From positions 186,001 to 250,000 of the forward strand of contig NZ_FXEG02000003.1 of assembly GCF_900176255.2 (NCBI RefSeq): a stretch of DNA of 64,000 nucleotides, in the 5' to 3' direction. Both the position numbers and the translations under genes were made by a program. This document shows positions 45,854-53,077 of the stretch, piece after piece. Numbering within the stretch: the first letter of the stretch is position 1; every line of letters starts with the position of its first letter. The stretch comes from Mycobacterium ahvazicum. Lineage in GTDB: Bacteria; Actinomycetota; Actinomycetes; Mycobacteriales; Mycobacteriaceae. The notes beneath the pieces are model-generated. The model was not told where the DNA came from. It did not search any database and saw nothing but the letters and a program-made list of their open reading frames with translations.

Positions 45854-46225
45854 CGGTTATCCGCTGCAAACTGCACGTTTGCGGCCCCTGAAGCGCCACC
45901 GAGCAGCGATGCTCCGTGGGTTTTATCCGCGGGCGGATTTTTATCCGTCGGTCAAGTTCTCTCCCTATTGATGGCACCCCTAACCTCCGCGCGCGCCGGG
46001 TGCCGCGACGCGACGGCATCTCGCATTCGCCCAGGTGGCAGCCCGCATTCGCGACGCGGTAAGCCACCGGTGGGATCTTGTACTCCTGTCGGATAGCGCC
46101 ACGCGCCCGCGCAGCCTTCGCCTGACCCGCGGACTCGCCCGGCCACAACCGCCGGGGCCGCGCCTTAGCCTCGCAACCAACCATTTCGGTCAAGGTCATC
46201 GACAAATTCCAGTTGCGAGGAACAC
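45854..46225. other. Intergenic region before the PPE gene at 46226
   Basis: About 370 bp. Three TTATCCG copies (45857, 45923, 45941) are noted. The pair ATCCGC/GCGGAT at 45925-45938, followed by TTTTT, may act as a weak terminator, and GCAAAC/GTTTGC (45866-45882) forms another small hairpin. No convincing gene. The promoter of the next PPE gene is presumably here. Confidence 0.45.
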
Positions 46226-47488
46226 ATGCCGTTCGAACCGGGCGCTGCGTCGATGGACTACGGCGCCGTACCGCCAGAGATCACCTCGGCCCTGATGTAC
46301 ACGGGTCCCGGGTCGGGGCCGCTGATGGCCGCGGCCGCTGGATGGGATGGGCTGGCAACCGAGCTGGCAACCGCGGCCAGCGGCTACAGCTCGGTGATCT
46401 CCGAACTAAGCAGCGGGCCATGGATCGGGCCGGCGTCGGCGTCAATGATTTCGGCGGTGTCACCATTCGTGAGTTGGCTCGGGGCGGCAGGCGCCCCAGC
46501 CGGGGAGACCGGCCCGCCGGCCCGGGCCGCCGCCGCCGCGTTCGAGGCGGCGTTCATGGCGACGGTGCCACCGCCGGTGATCGCGGCCAACCGCGTGTTG
46601 TTGGCGACCCTGATCGCGACCAACTTCTTCGGCCAGAACACCCCGGCGATCGCGGCGACCGAAGCCCAGTACATGGAGATGTGGGCCCAGGACGCCGCCG
46701 CCATGTTCGGCTATGCGGCCGCATCGACGCTCGCGACGGAACTGACCCCGTTTACGCCCTCCCCCCGAACCACCGACCCGGAGGGGACGACGGACCAGGC
46801 GCAAGCGGTGGCAAAAGCGGTCTCCGAGCCGGCGAGCCAGTCGGGTCAGCCCGCAGCCAACGCCACCACGCAAGCGGCCGCCACCAATGCCGTTCCGCAA
46901 GCAGCGCAACAACTTTCGACCAACGTAACGGCGGCTGCCAGTCCTTCGGCCACGGCGACCGATCCACCGTGGTGGTCCAATTGGTTCACCATCCCCACTC
47001 CGGACAACCCGATGGGATGGGGTCCCAGCGTCCCGCAGACTATCTTCAAACAGCTCAGCGGCCTTCCCTACTTCGGGACGGGTTTGGGCGCCTTCGGTTA
47101 TTCCATCCAGCAGCAGACGACGTTCGGCTTGGGGTCGACGGCCGGCGCCAGTGGCGCGTGGTATCCGACGCCGCAGTTTTCCGGCCTGGCCGCGCTGGGC
47201 GGTGGCCACCCCGGCGGCCTCGCGGCCACCGCACACCTGGCCTCCTCGGCCAAGGTCGGCGGACTCTCGGTCCCCAACGCGTGGGGCAACGCCGCACCCG
47301 CTGCGCTCGAAGAGCGAGCCATCCAGGCCACCACCGTCAACTACGCCACCAGCGCCACCGGACCCGCCAACAACGGTGTCCTGCAAGGCATGCCGATGAC
47401 CGGCGCGGGGCGACGGGCCGCCACCGGCTTCACCCACAAATACGGCTTCAAACGCAACGTCCTTATCCGACCACCATCGGCTGGATGA
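46226..47488 (+). CDS. PPE family protein, PPE25/PPE27-like paralogue (SVP type)
   Basis: 420 residues from ATG 46226, preceded by CGAGGA. The start is unusual: nine residues (MPFEPGAAS) precede MDYGAVPPEITSALMYTGPG. The WxG turn is SGPWIGPAS. It shares with the gene at 41386 the SVP motif GGLSVPNAW, the ending [15 protein letters not shown] and a 124-bp identical tract (46532-46655). The segment around residues 90-100 is altered (GAPAGETGPPARA), replacing the usual AEQ helix seen in relatives. Secreted ESX-5 cargo is inferred. Confidence 0.86.
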   Translation: MPFEPGAASMDYGAVPPEITSALMYTGPGSGPLMAAAAGWDGLATELATAASGYSSVISELSSGPWIGPASASMISAVSPFVSWLGAAGAPAGETGPPARAAAAAFEAAFMATVPPPVIAANRVLLATLIATNFFGQNTPAIAATEAQYMEMWAQDAAAMFGYAAASTLATELTPFTPSPRTTDPEGTTDQAQAVAKAVSEPASQSGQPAANATTQAAATNAVPQAAQQLSTNVTAAASPSATATDPPWWSNWFTIPTPDNPMGWGPSVPQTIFKQLSGLPYFGTGLGAFGYSIQQQTTFGLGSTAGASGAWYPTPQFSGLAALGGGHPGGLAATAHLASSAKVGGLSVPNAWGNAAPAALEERAIQATTVNYATSATGPANNGVLQGMPMTGAGRRAATGFTHKYGFKRNVLIRPPSAG

Positions 47489-47576
47489 CCCGTGCCCACT
47501 CGATCCACCGTCGTGCAGTCACCCGTCAGCGATTCACACCACCGTGCAGTCCGCTCAGCATCCAGGAGGCTCAGCT

Positions 47577-48806
47577 ATGTCGATTGATTTTGGAGCGTTG
47601 CCGCCAGAGGTCAACTCTGCGCGTCTATACGCGGGCGCCGGCTCGACGTCGTTGATCGCGGCGGCCTCGGCATGGAATTCCCTTGCTGCCGAGCTGAATT
47701 CGGCTGCGCTGGGTTATGAGAGCGTGATTTCCCAATTGTCTAGCGAGGAGTGGCTGGGGCCGGCTTCGGCCGCCGCCGTCCAGGCGCTGACGCCGTATGT
47801 GACGTGGGTGAAAACCACTGCGGCCCAAGCCGAAGAGGCCGCCCAGCAGCTGTCCTCAGCCTCGGCGGCGTTCGAGACCGCGTTCGCCTCGGTGGTACCG
47901 CCGCCGGTGATCGCGCAGAACCGGGCACTGCTGACCCAGGCCATGGAAACCAACGTGCTGGGACAAAACACCGGCGTGATCGCGCAACTCGAAGCCCAAT
48001 ACAGTCAGTTCTGGGCCCAGGACGCCAGCACGATGTACAACTACGCCGGGCAGTCGTCGTCGGCGACCAAGGTAACCCCGTTCAAGTCGGCGCCCGAGGT
48101 GTCCACTCAGGACGCCGGGGCCAAGCAGGCCGCGGCGACCTCGTCGGCCTCGAGCTCCGCGGCCGGCAACGCCGCGCAGACGACAGCCAACGCGATCACT
48201 CAGACACCCAGCACCCTGCAAGCCGCGGCGACACCCGCCGCGGCCGCAGCCGCCGCCACCACCACCACGGATCCGTTCACCCAGGCGTGGTTCCTGCTGA
48301 CCGGGCAGACCATTCTGCCGAGCAGTTTCGCCACCTTCGTGAACGGTTTGAGCCCGTTCGTCGGGTTCGCGTATAACACCGAGGGTCTGCCGTACTTCTC
48401 CGTCGGTATGGGTAACAGTGGTGTGCAGATCGCCAAAAGTACCGGCGCCCTGGGAGGCGCGGCCGCCAGCGCGGCGTCCGCGGCTCCCAAGGGCCTGGCC
48501 GGTCTGGGCGGCATGCTCGGCGGCGGCGCCCACGCGGCGCCGGCGGTCGCGGCGGGTCTGGGCAACGCGGGCTCGGTCGGTCGCCTGTCGGTCCCGGCCG
48601 TCTGGTCCGGGGCCGCTCCGGCGGTCAGCCACGCCGCCGCGGTGCCCGTCAGCGCCATCACCGCAGCGCCCGAAGCCGCCGGCTCGGGCAACCTGCTCGG
48701 TGGCGTGCCACTGGCCGGCATGGGCGGCCAGGGCGGCATCGGCGCCGCCGGGCCGCGGTACGGTTTCCGCCCCACCGTGATGGCCCGCCCACCGTTCGCC
48801 GGCTGA
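47577..48806 (+). CDS. PPE family protein, PPE26-like paralogue (SVP type)
   Basis: 409 residues from ATG 47577 behind AGGAGG. Same architecture as the genes at 43105 and 44621: [91 protein letters not shown]. From the YNTEG codons onward it shares a 74-base identical stretch with the gene at 43105. The leader contains a repeated CCACCG...GTGCAGTC. The nearest PE gene is PE19-like, 346 bp downstream. Confidence 0.88.
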   Translation: MSIDFGALPPEVNSARLYAGAGSTSLIAAASAWNSLAAELNSAALGYESVISQLSSEEWLGPASAAAVQALTPYVTWVKTTAAQAEEAAQQLSSASAAFETAFASVVPPPVIAQNRALLTQAMETNVLGQNTGVIAQLEAQYSQFWAQDASTMYNYAGQSSSATKVTPFKSAPEVSTQDAGAKQAAATSSASSSAAGNAAQTTANAITQTPSTLQAAATPAAAAAAATTTTDPFTQAWFLLTGQTILPSSFATFVNGLSPFVGFAYNTEGLPYFSVGMGNSGVQIAKSTGALGGAAASAASAAPKGLAGLGGMLGGGAHAAPAVAAGLGNAGSVGRLSVPAVWSGAAPAVSHAAAVPVSAITAAPEAAGSGNLLGGVPLAGMGGQGGIGAAGPRYGFRPTVMARPPFAG

Positions 48807-49152
48807 GGAAGCGCCGCAGCTCGGGCCGCGAAGAACAGTTAGCTAAGTCGATGCGGCCAGGGTGCGCGACCGGCGATGGGATCTCATCCCCGCGGTTGCC
48901 CGCGCGGCTCTCCGGCAACGCCCCTGCCGGCAGGCTATCGACAACGAGGGAGGTCAGACAGTGTCAGTCTGGTGATTTCGCTGCTCAGGGGCCCCAAACT
49001 AGGCCTTACGCTGTTACTGTGTCGTTACTAAAAGTGAATTCGCCGTACCGTTCCGTGAACAATTGCGAACGGGCGGTCCACGGATCAGGCTTTACGGATC
49101 ACGGTCATCTACTCTCATCAGAGAGTTTGGGGATTATGGAGGAGGAAAAATC
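48807..49152. other. Leader/promoter region of the PE19-like gene
   Basis: 346 bp. It carries three TTAC motifs (49006, 49014, 49025), the 21-bp repeat pair at 49035 and an open frame from GTG 49034 to 49165 that overlaps the PE start by 13 bases. GGAGGAGG just before 49153 is the PE ribosome binding site. No conventional gene. Confidence 0.5.
49035..49076 (+). repeat. Two 21-bp TGAA-type repeats upstream of PE19-like gene
   Basis: TGAATT at 49035 and TGAACA at 49056 are exactly 21 bases apart. In frame they encode VNSPYRS and VNNCERA, followed by VHGSGFT. This parallels the arrays at 40949 and 42647 in spacing and in the VN residue pair. Confidence 0.5.
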
Positions 49153-49452
49153 ATGTCGTTCGTGACGACACAGCCGGAGGCTTTGGCCGCGGCAGCCGGG
49201 ACCCTGCAGGGTATCGGATCTGCTCTTAGCGCCCAAAACGCGGCTGCGGCGGCCCCGACGACCGGGGTGGTGCCGGCGGCTGCCGACGAAGTTTCAGCGC
49301 TCACTGCGGCTCAGTTCGCCGCGCACGCGCAGATGTACCAGGCCGTCAGCGCTCAGGCCACGGCGATTCACGAGCAGTTCGTGAACACGCTGTCGATGAG
49401 TTCGGGCTCGTACGCCGCTACTGAAGCAGCCAACGCAGCCGCTGCCGGCTAA
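49153..49452 (+). CDS. PE19: PE family protein, PE19-like
   Basis: 99 residues, PE-only. It differs from the PE18-like protein at just three residues (Ser16Gly, Thr26Ser, and Leu/Ala near GSYA), yet the DNA differs at many third positions. Shine-Dalgarno GGAGGAGG. In M. tuberculosis PE19 precedes esxM-esxN in the same order. Predicted ESX-5 substrate pairing with a PPE protein of this locus. Confidence 0.9.
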   Translation: MSFVTTQPEALAAAAGTLQGIGSALSAQNAAAAAPTTGVVPAAADEVSALTAAQFAAHAQMYQAVSAQATAIHEQFVNTLSMSSGSYAATEAANAAAAG

Positions 49453-49479
49453 CTGGTTTCTTCATTTGAGGCTAAGGAC

Positions 49480-49624
49480 ACCCACATCGGAGTGGGTCAC
49501 GCCAGCCACCCAGCGGTCGGGCAAGCCGTCTACGAGTAGACGGTCCGAGGGGTGCTGGTCAGGAGGGGGATCATCCTTAGGTGTTCGGTCCGGCCATTAC
49601 GTCACGGTTGTAACTGACCGGACC
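49480..49624 (+). ncRNA. Candidate structured RNA / leader element between PE19 and esxM
   Basis: Four helices are readable. ACCCAC/GTGGGT (49480-49485, 49492-49497). CCAGC-ACCC paired with GGGT-GCTGG (49502-49511, 49550-49558). Inside that, an 8-bp CCGTCTAC/GTAGACGG hairpin (49526-49543). Finally GGTCCGG/CCGGACC (49587-49593, 49618-49624) with an inner TTAC/GTAA pair. No U-run follows and no gene is present. It lies 57 bp before the esxM start, so it could be a cis-regulatory leader, a processing site or an sRNA. I do not recognise it as a known riboswitch class. Confidence 0.5.
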
Positions 49625-49680
49625 CAGCCACTGTCCAACACAACAAAATCTCGAGTCGCAATATTAAGGAGAAAGGCAAC

Positions 49681-49977
49681 ATGGCAACACGTTTTATGAC
49701 CGACCCGCACGCGATGCGTGCGATGGCGGGCCGTTTTGAGATGCACGCGCAGACGGTGTCGGATGAGGCTCGCAAGATGTGGGCGTCGTCGATGAACATC
49801 GCCGGTGCGGGCTGGAGCGGTCAGGCCCAGGCCACGTCGTACGACACGATGGGTCAGATGAACCAGGCGTTCAACAACATTGTCAACATGCTCCACGGCG
49901 TGCGTGACGGACTGATCCGTGACGCCAACAACTACGAGACGCAAGAGCAGGCCTCGCAGCAGATCCTCAGCCAGTAG
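49681..49977 (+). CDS. esxM: ESAT-6-like WXG100 protein EsxM-like
   Basis: 98 residues. The helix-turn-helix WxG motif is GAGWSGQAQ, and the C-terminal part [27 protein letters not shown] contains the YxxxE/Q secretion-signal region. The sequence follows M. tuberculosis EsxM (QILSS family) closely. AAGGAGAAAGGC precedes the ATG. It forms a heterodimer with the EsxN-like protein encoded 48 bp downstream and leaves through ESX-5. Confidence 0.93.
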   Translation: MATRFMTDPHAMRAMAGRFEMHAQTVSDEARKMWASSMNIAGAGWSGQAQATSYDTMGQMNQAFNNIVNMLHGVRDGLIRDANNYETQEQASQQILSQ

Positions 49978-50025
49978 CCGCGAAAAGCGGATCAACCCAA
50001 CACTTTTCACTCAGGAGGATAGACA

Positions 50026-50310
50026 ATGTCGATCAACTACCAGTTCGGAGATGTGGACGCGCACGGCGCCCTCATCCGCGCGCAGGCCGCTTCGTTGGAG
50101 GCCGAGCACCAGGCCATCGTTCGCGATGTGCTGGCTGCCGGCGACTTCTGGGGTGGCGCCGGTTCGGTGGCGTGCCAGGAGTTCATCACCCAGTTGGGTC
50201 GCAACTTCCAGGTCATCTACGAGCAGGCCAACCAGCACGGGCAGAAGGTGCAGACCGCGGGCAACAACATGGCCAGCACCGACAGCGCCGTCGGGTCCAG
50301 CTGGGCCTGA
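50026..50310 (+). CDS. esxN: ESAT-6-like WXG100 protein EsxN-like
   Basis: 94 residues. SINYQFGDVDAHGALIRAQA opens the protein and GDFWGGAGS is the WxG turn. The product ends DSAVGSSWA, as in the EsxN/I/L/O/V group. AGGAGGATAGACA gives an excellent ribosome binding site. Partner of the EsxM-like protein. A strong hairpin follows the stop codon and separates this pair from espG5. Confidence 0.94.
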   Translation: MSINYQFGDVDAHGALIRAQAASLEAEHQAIVRDVLAAGDFWGGAGSVACQEFITQLGRNFQVIYEQANQHGQKVQTAGNNMASTDSAVGSSWA

Positions 50311-50326
50311 CACCCGAAACTTCAGG

Positions 50327-50362
50327 CGCGGCAGCACACCATCGGTTCGGTGTGCTGCCGCG
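50327..50362 (+). terminator. Strong hairpin after esxN
   Basis: CGCGGCAGCACACC (50327-50340) pairs perfectly over 14 bp with GGTGTGCTGCCGCG (50349-50362), loop of eight bases. There is no U-run. It likely reduces read-through into espG5 or stabilises the abundant esxMN mRNA 3' end. Confidence 0.7.
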
Positions 50363-50401
50363 TCCTGCGGTTACCGTGCACAACAACTATCCGGGGTACT
50401 A

Positions 50402-51304
50402 ATGGACCAGCAGAGCACTCGCACCGACATCACCGTCAACGTCGACGGCTTCTGGATGCTCCAGGCGTTACTGGACATCCGACACGTCGCTCCGGAGCTG
50501 CGGTGCCGGCCCTACGTATCCACCGACAGCAGTGACTGGCTCAACGATCACCCCGGCATGAAGGTGATGCGGGAGCAGGGCATTGTCGTCGGCGACGATG
50601 TCAATGAAGAAGTAGCGGCGCGGATGCGGGTGCTCGCCGCGCCAGATCTTGAGGTCATCGCACTGCTGTCTCGGGGCAAGCTGCTCTACGGCGTCGTCGA
50701 TGACGAAAACCAGCCCCCGGGCTCCCGCGACATCCCGGACAACGAGTTCCGGGTGGTCCTGGCCCGGCGTGGCCAGCATTGGGTCTCGGCGGTTCGCGTC
50801 GGCGCCGACATCACCGTCGACGACGTCGCCGTCGCGGACAGCGCGTCGATCGCCGCCCTCGTACTGGACGGCCTGGAGTCGATTCACCACGCCGAGCCCG
50901 CCGCGATCAACGCGGTCAACGTGCCGTTAGACGACATGCTGGAAGCCACCAAGTCGTGGCAAGAGTCCGGCTTCAACGTGTTCTCCGGCGGCGACCTGCG
51001 CCGCATGGGCATCAGCGCCGCTACCGTCGCCGCGCTGGGCCAGGCGCTTTCGGATCCGGCAGCCGAGGTTGCTGTGTATGCGCGCCAATACCGCGACGAC
51101 GCCAAGGGGCCCAGCGCCTCGGTGCTGTCACTAAAGGACGGTTCTGGCGGCCGTATCGCGCTTTACCAACAGGCGCGGACCGCGGGTTCGGGGGAGGCCT
51201 GGCTGGCCATCTGTCCGGCGACTCCGCAACTGGTGCAAGTCGGGGTCAAGACCGTGCTGGACACACTTCCGTACGGCGAGTGGAAGACCCACAGCAGGGT
51301 GTAA
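50402..51304 (+). CDS. espG5: ESX-5 PE/PPE chaperone EspG5
   Basis: 300 residues from ATG 50402, the exact length known for M. tuberculosis EspG5 (Rv1794). DITVNVDGFWMLQALLDIRHVAPELRCRPY begins the fold, and the C-terminal half includes VNVPLDDMLEATKSWQESGFNVFSGGDLRRMGIS. EspG5 binds the hydrophobic tip of PPE proteins in PE-PPE dimers in the cytosol and keeps them soluble for ESX-5. The following 261 bp before eccD5 hold two small ORFs. Confidence 0.93.
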   Translation: MDQQSTRTDITVNVDGFWMLQALLDIRHVAPELRCRPYVSTDSSDWLNDHPGMKVMREQGIVVGDDVNEEVAARMRVLAAPDLEVIALLSRGKLLYGVVDDENQPPGSRDIPDNEFRVVLARRGQHWVSAVRVGADITVDDVAVADSASIAALVLDGLESIHHAEPAAINAVNVPLDDMLEATKSWQESGFNVFSGGDLRRMGISAATVAALGQALSDPAAEVAVYARQYRDDAKGPSASVLSLKDGSGGRIALYQQARTAGSGEAWLAICPATPQLVQVGVKTVLDTLPYGEWKTHSRV

Positions 51305-51383
51305 CAAGAAGTATCAAATGTTAAGGCTTGTAACGCTTTTGAACTCAGGGTGCGGCCAGGCCACGAACACGTCATACTGCTCT

Positions 51384-51446
51384 ATGAATAAGCAGCAAAT
51401 AAAGAATGTCAGAGTCGGCGGATTCACCAATCGCGAGGCGGGGTAA
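51384..51446 (+). CDS. 20-residue ORF upstream of eccD5 (hypothetical)
   Basis: MNKQQIKNVRVGGFTNREAG from ATG 51384. Its TAA is directly followed by the ATG of the next small ORF (TAAATG). The surrounding 51305-51450 segment is AT-richer than the flanking genes. No clear Shine-Dalgarno. Candidate leader peptide only. Confidence 0.25.
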   Translation: MNKQQIKNVRVGGFTNREAG

Positions 51447-51569
51447 ATGGAATTGGAAAAGGTCGAACCACTACTTTCCGGAGCCTCGGCAAGTAGGTCG
51501 ACAGAGCCCTTCACGCGACTGGCGATCCAGAGCCACACGTTCACCACGACAGGGGGTGCAGCCCGATGA
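51447..51569 (+). CDS. 40-residue ORF coupled to eccD5 by ATGA (hypothetical)
   Basis: Begins MELEKVEPLLSG and ends TTTGGAAR. GAGGCGGGG lies just upstream of the ATG and the TGA overlaps the eccD5 ATG (ATGA, 51566-51569). Such overlaps are typical for translational coupling. With the 20-residue ORF it would form a two-step leader. Composition is not obviously secretory or membrane. Confidence 0.35.
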   Translation: MELEKVEPLLSGASASRSTEPFTRLAIQSHTFTTTGGAAR

Positions 51570-53077
51570 CTGCGGTAGCTGATGCGCCACAGGCTGATAT
51601 TGAGGGGATCTCACAGCCACGGGCAGTCGTAGTCGGCATCATGGCCGGCGAGGGCGTCCAGATCGGCGTCCTGTTGGACGCCAACGCCCCGGTGTCGGTG
51701 ATGACGGACCCGCTGTTGAAGGTGGTCAACAGCCGCCTGCGCGAGCTCGGCGAGACTCCGCTGGAGGCGACGGGTCGCGGCAAGTGGGCGCTGTGCCTGG
51801 TTGACGGCTCGCCGTTGCGCGCCACCCAGTCGCTGTCCGAGCAGGACGTTCTCGACGGCGACCGGTTGTGGATCCGGTTCGTCCCCGACACCGAAAAGCG
51901 CTCGCAGGTCATCGAGCACATCTCGACTGCCGTCTCGCAGAACCTGAGCAAGCGGTTCGCCGCGATCGACCCGGTCGTCGCCGTGCAGGTCGGCGCCGCG
52001 ATGGTGTCCGGCGGCGTTTTCCTCGCCGCGGCCCTGCTGGGCTGGTGGCGCTGGCACCACAACTCTTGGCTGACCACGATCTACGCCGCGGTCATCGCCG
52101 CGGTCGTCCTGGGCGTATCGATGATGCTGTTGATGCGCGCCCAGACGCAGGCCGATCGGCGCATCGCCGACATCATGCTGGTCAGCAGCCTGGCCCCGCT
52201 TTCGATCGCCGCGGCCGGGGCGCCACCGGGCGGTGTCGGATCGCCGCACGCGGTGCTGGGCTTCGGCGTCCTCACCATCGCCGCGATACTGGCTCTCCGG
52301 TTCACCGGACGCAGGCTGGGGTTGTACACCGCGATCATCACCGTCAGCTCGCTGACCACGATCGCGGCCCTGGCTCGGATGGTCGCCATGACCAGCGCCG
52401 TGACGATGCTGACGACCATCGTGCTGGTCTCCGTCATCGGCTACCAGTGCGCGCCCGCCATGGCGCGACGGCTGTCCGGCATCCGGTTGCCGGTGTTCCC
52501 GTCGGCCACCAGCCGCTGGGTCTTCGAGGCACGGCCCGATCTGCCCACCACCGTGACCCGCACCGGCGGCGGCCCGCCGGTCCTCGAGGGACCCGCGTCG
52601 GTGCGCGACGTGCTGCTGCAAGCCGAACGTGCCCGATCGTTCCTGTCCGGTCTGCTGCTCGGCTTCGGCGTGCTGATGGTGGTCTCGCTGGCGGGGCTAT
52701 CGGACCCGCACACCGGGGAACGGTGGCTGCCGCTGCTGCTGGCCGGTTTCAGCGCCGGCTTCCTGATGCTGCGCGGCCGCTCCTACGTGGATCGCCTGCA
52801 GGCGATCACCCTGGCCGGCACGTCGGTGATGATCGTCGCGACGGTCGTGGTGCGCTACGCGCTGGAACTGCAGTCGCCGCTGTCGGTGTCTGTCTGCGTG
52901 GGGATCCTGGTGCTGCTGCCCGCGGCGGGATTGGTGTCCGCGGCAGTCGTCCCGAACAGCATCTACAGCCCGCTGTTCCGCAAGTTTGTGGAATGGATTG
53001 AATACGTCTGCCTGATGCCGATCTTCCCGCTGGCGTTGTGGTTGATGAATGTCTATGCAGCAATCCGGTACCGGTAA
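51566..53077 (+). CDS. eccD5: ESX-5 membrane channel component EccD5
   Basis: 503 residues, equal to M. tuberculosis Rv1795. The N-terminal ubiquitin-like cytoplasmic domain covers roughly residues 20-105 (RAVVVGIMAGEGVQIGVLLD ... DRLWIRFVPD). It is followed by eleven hydrophobic helices starting VQVGAAMVSGGVFLAAALLGWW. Two EccD copies per protomer line the ESX inner-membrane pore. The start overlaps the stop of a 40-residue ORF. The 3' end overlaps mycP5 by 29 bp. Confidence 0.95.
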   Translation: MTAVADAPQADIEGISQPRAVVVGIMAGEGVQIGVLLDANAPVSVMTDPLLKVVNSRLRELGETPLEATGRGKWALCLVDGSPLRATQSLSEQDVLDGDRLWIRFVPDTEKRSQVIEHISTAVSQNLSKRFAAIDPVVAVQVGAAMVSGGVFLAAALLGWWRWHHNSWLTTIYAAVIAAVVLGVSMMLLMRAQTQADRRIADIMLVSSLAPLSIAAAGAPPGGVGSPHAVLGFGVLTIAAILALRFTGRRLGLYTAIITVSSLTTIAALARMVAMTSAVTMLTTIVLVSVIGYQCAPAMARRLSGIRLPVFPSATSRWVFEARPDLPTTVTRTGGGPPVLEGPASVRDVLLQAERARSFLSGLLLGFGVLMVVSLAGLSDPHTGERWLPLLLAGFSAGFLMLRGRSYVDRLQAITLAGTSVMIVATVVVRYALELQSPLSVSVCVGILVLLPAAGLVSAAVVPNSIYSPLFRKFVEWIEYVCLMPIFPLALWLMNVYAAIRYR

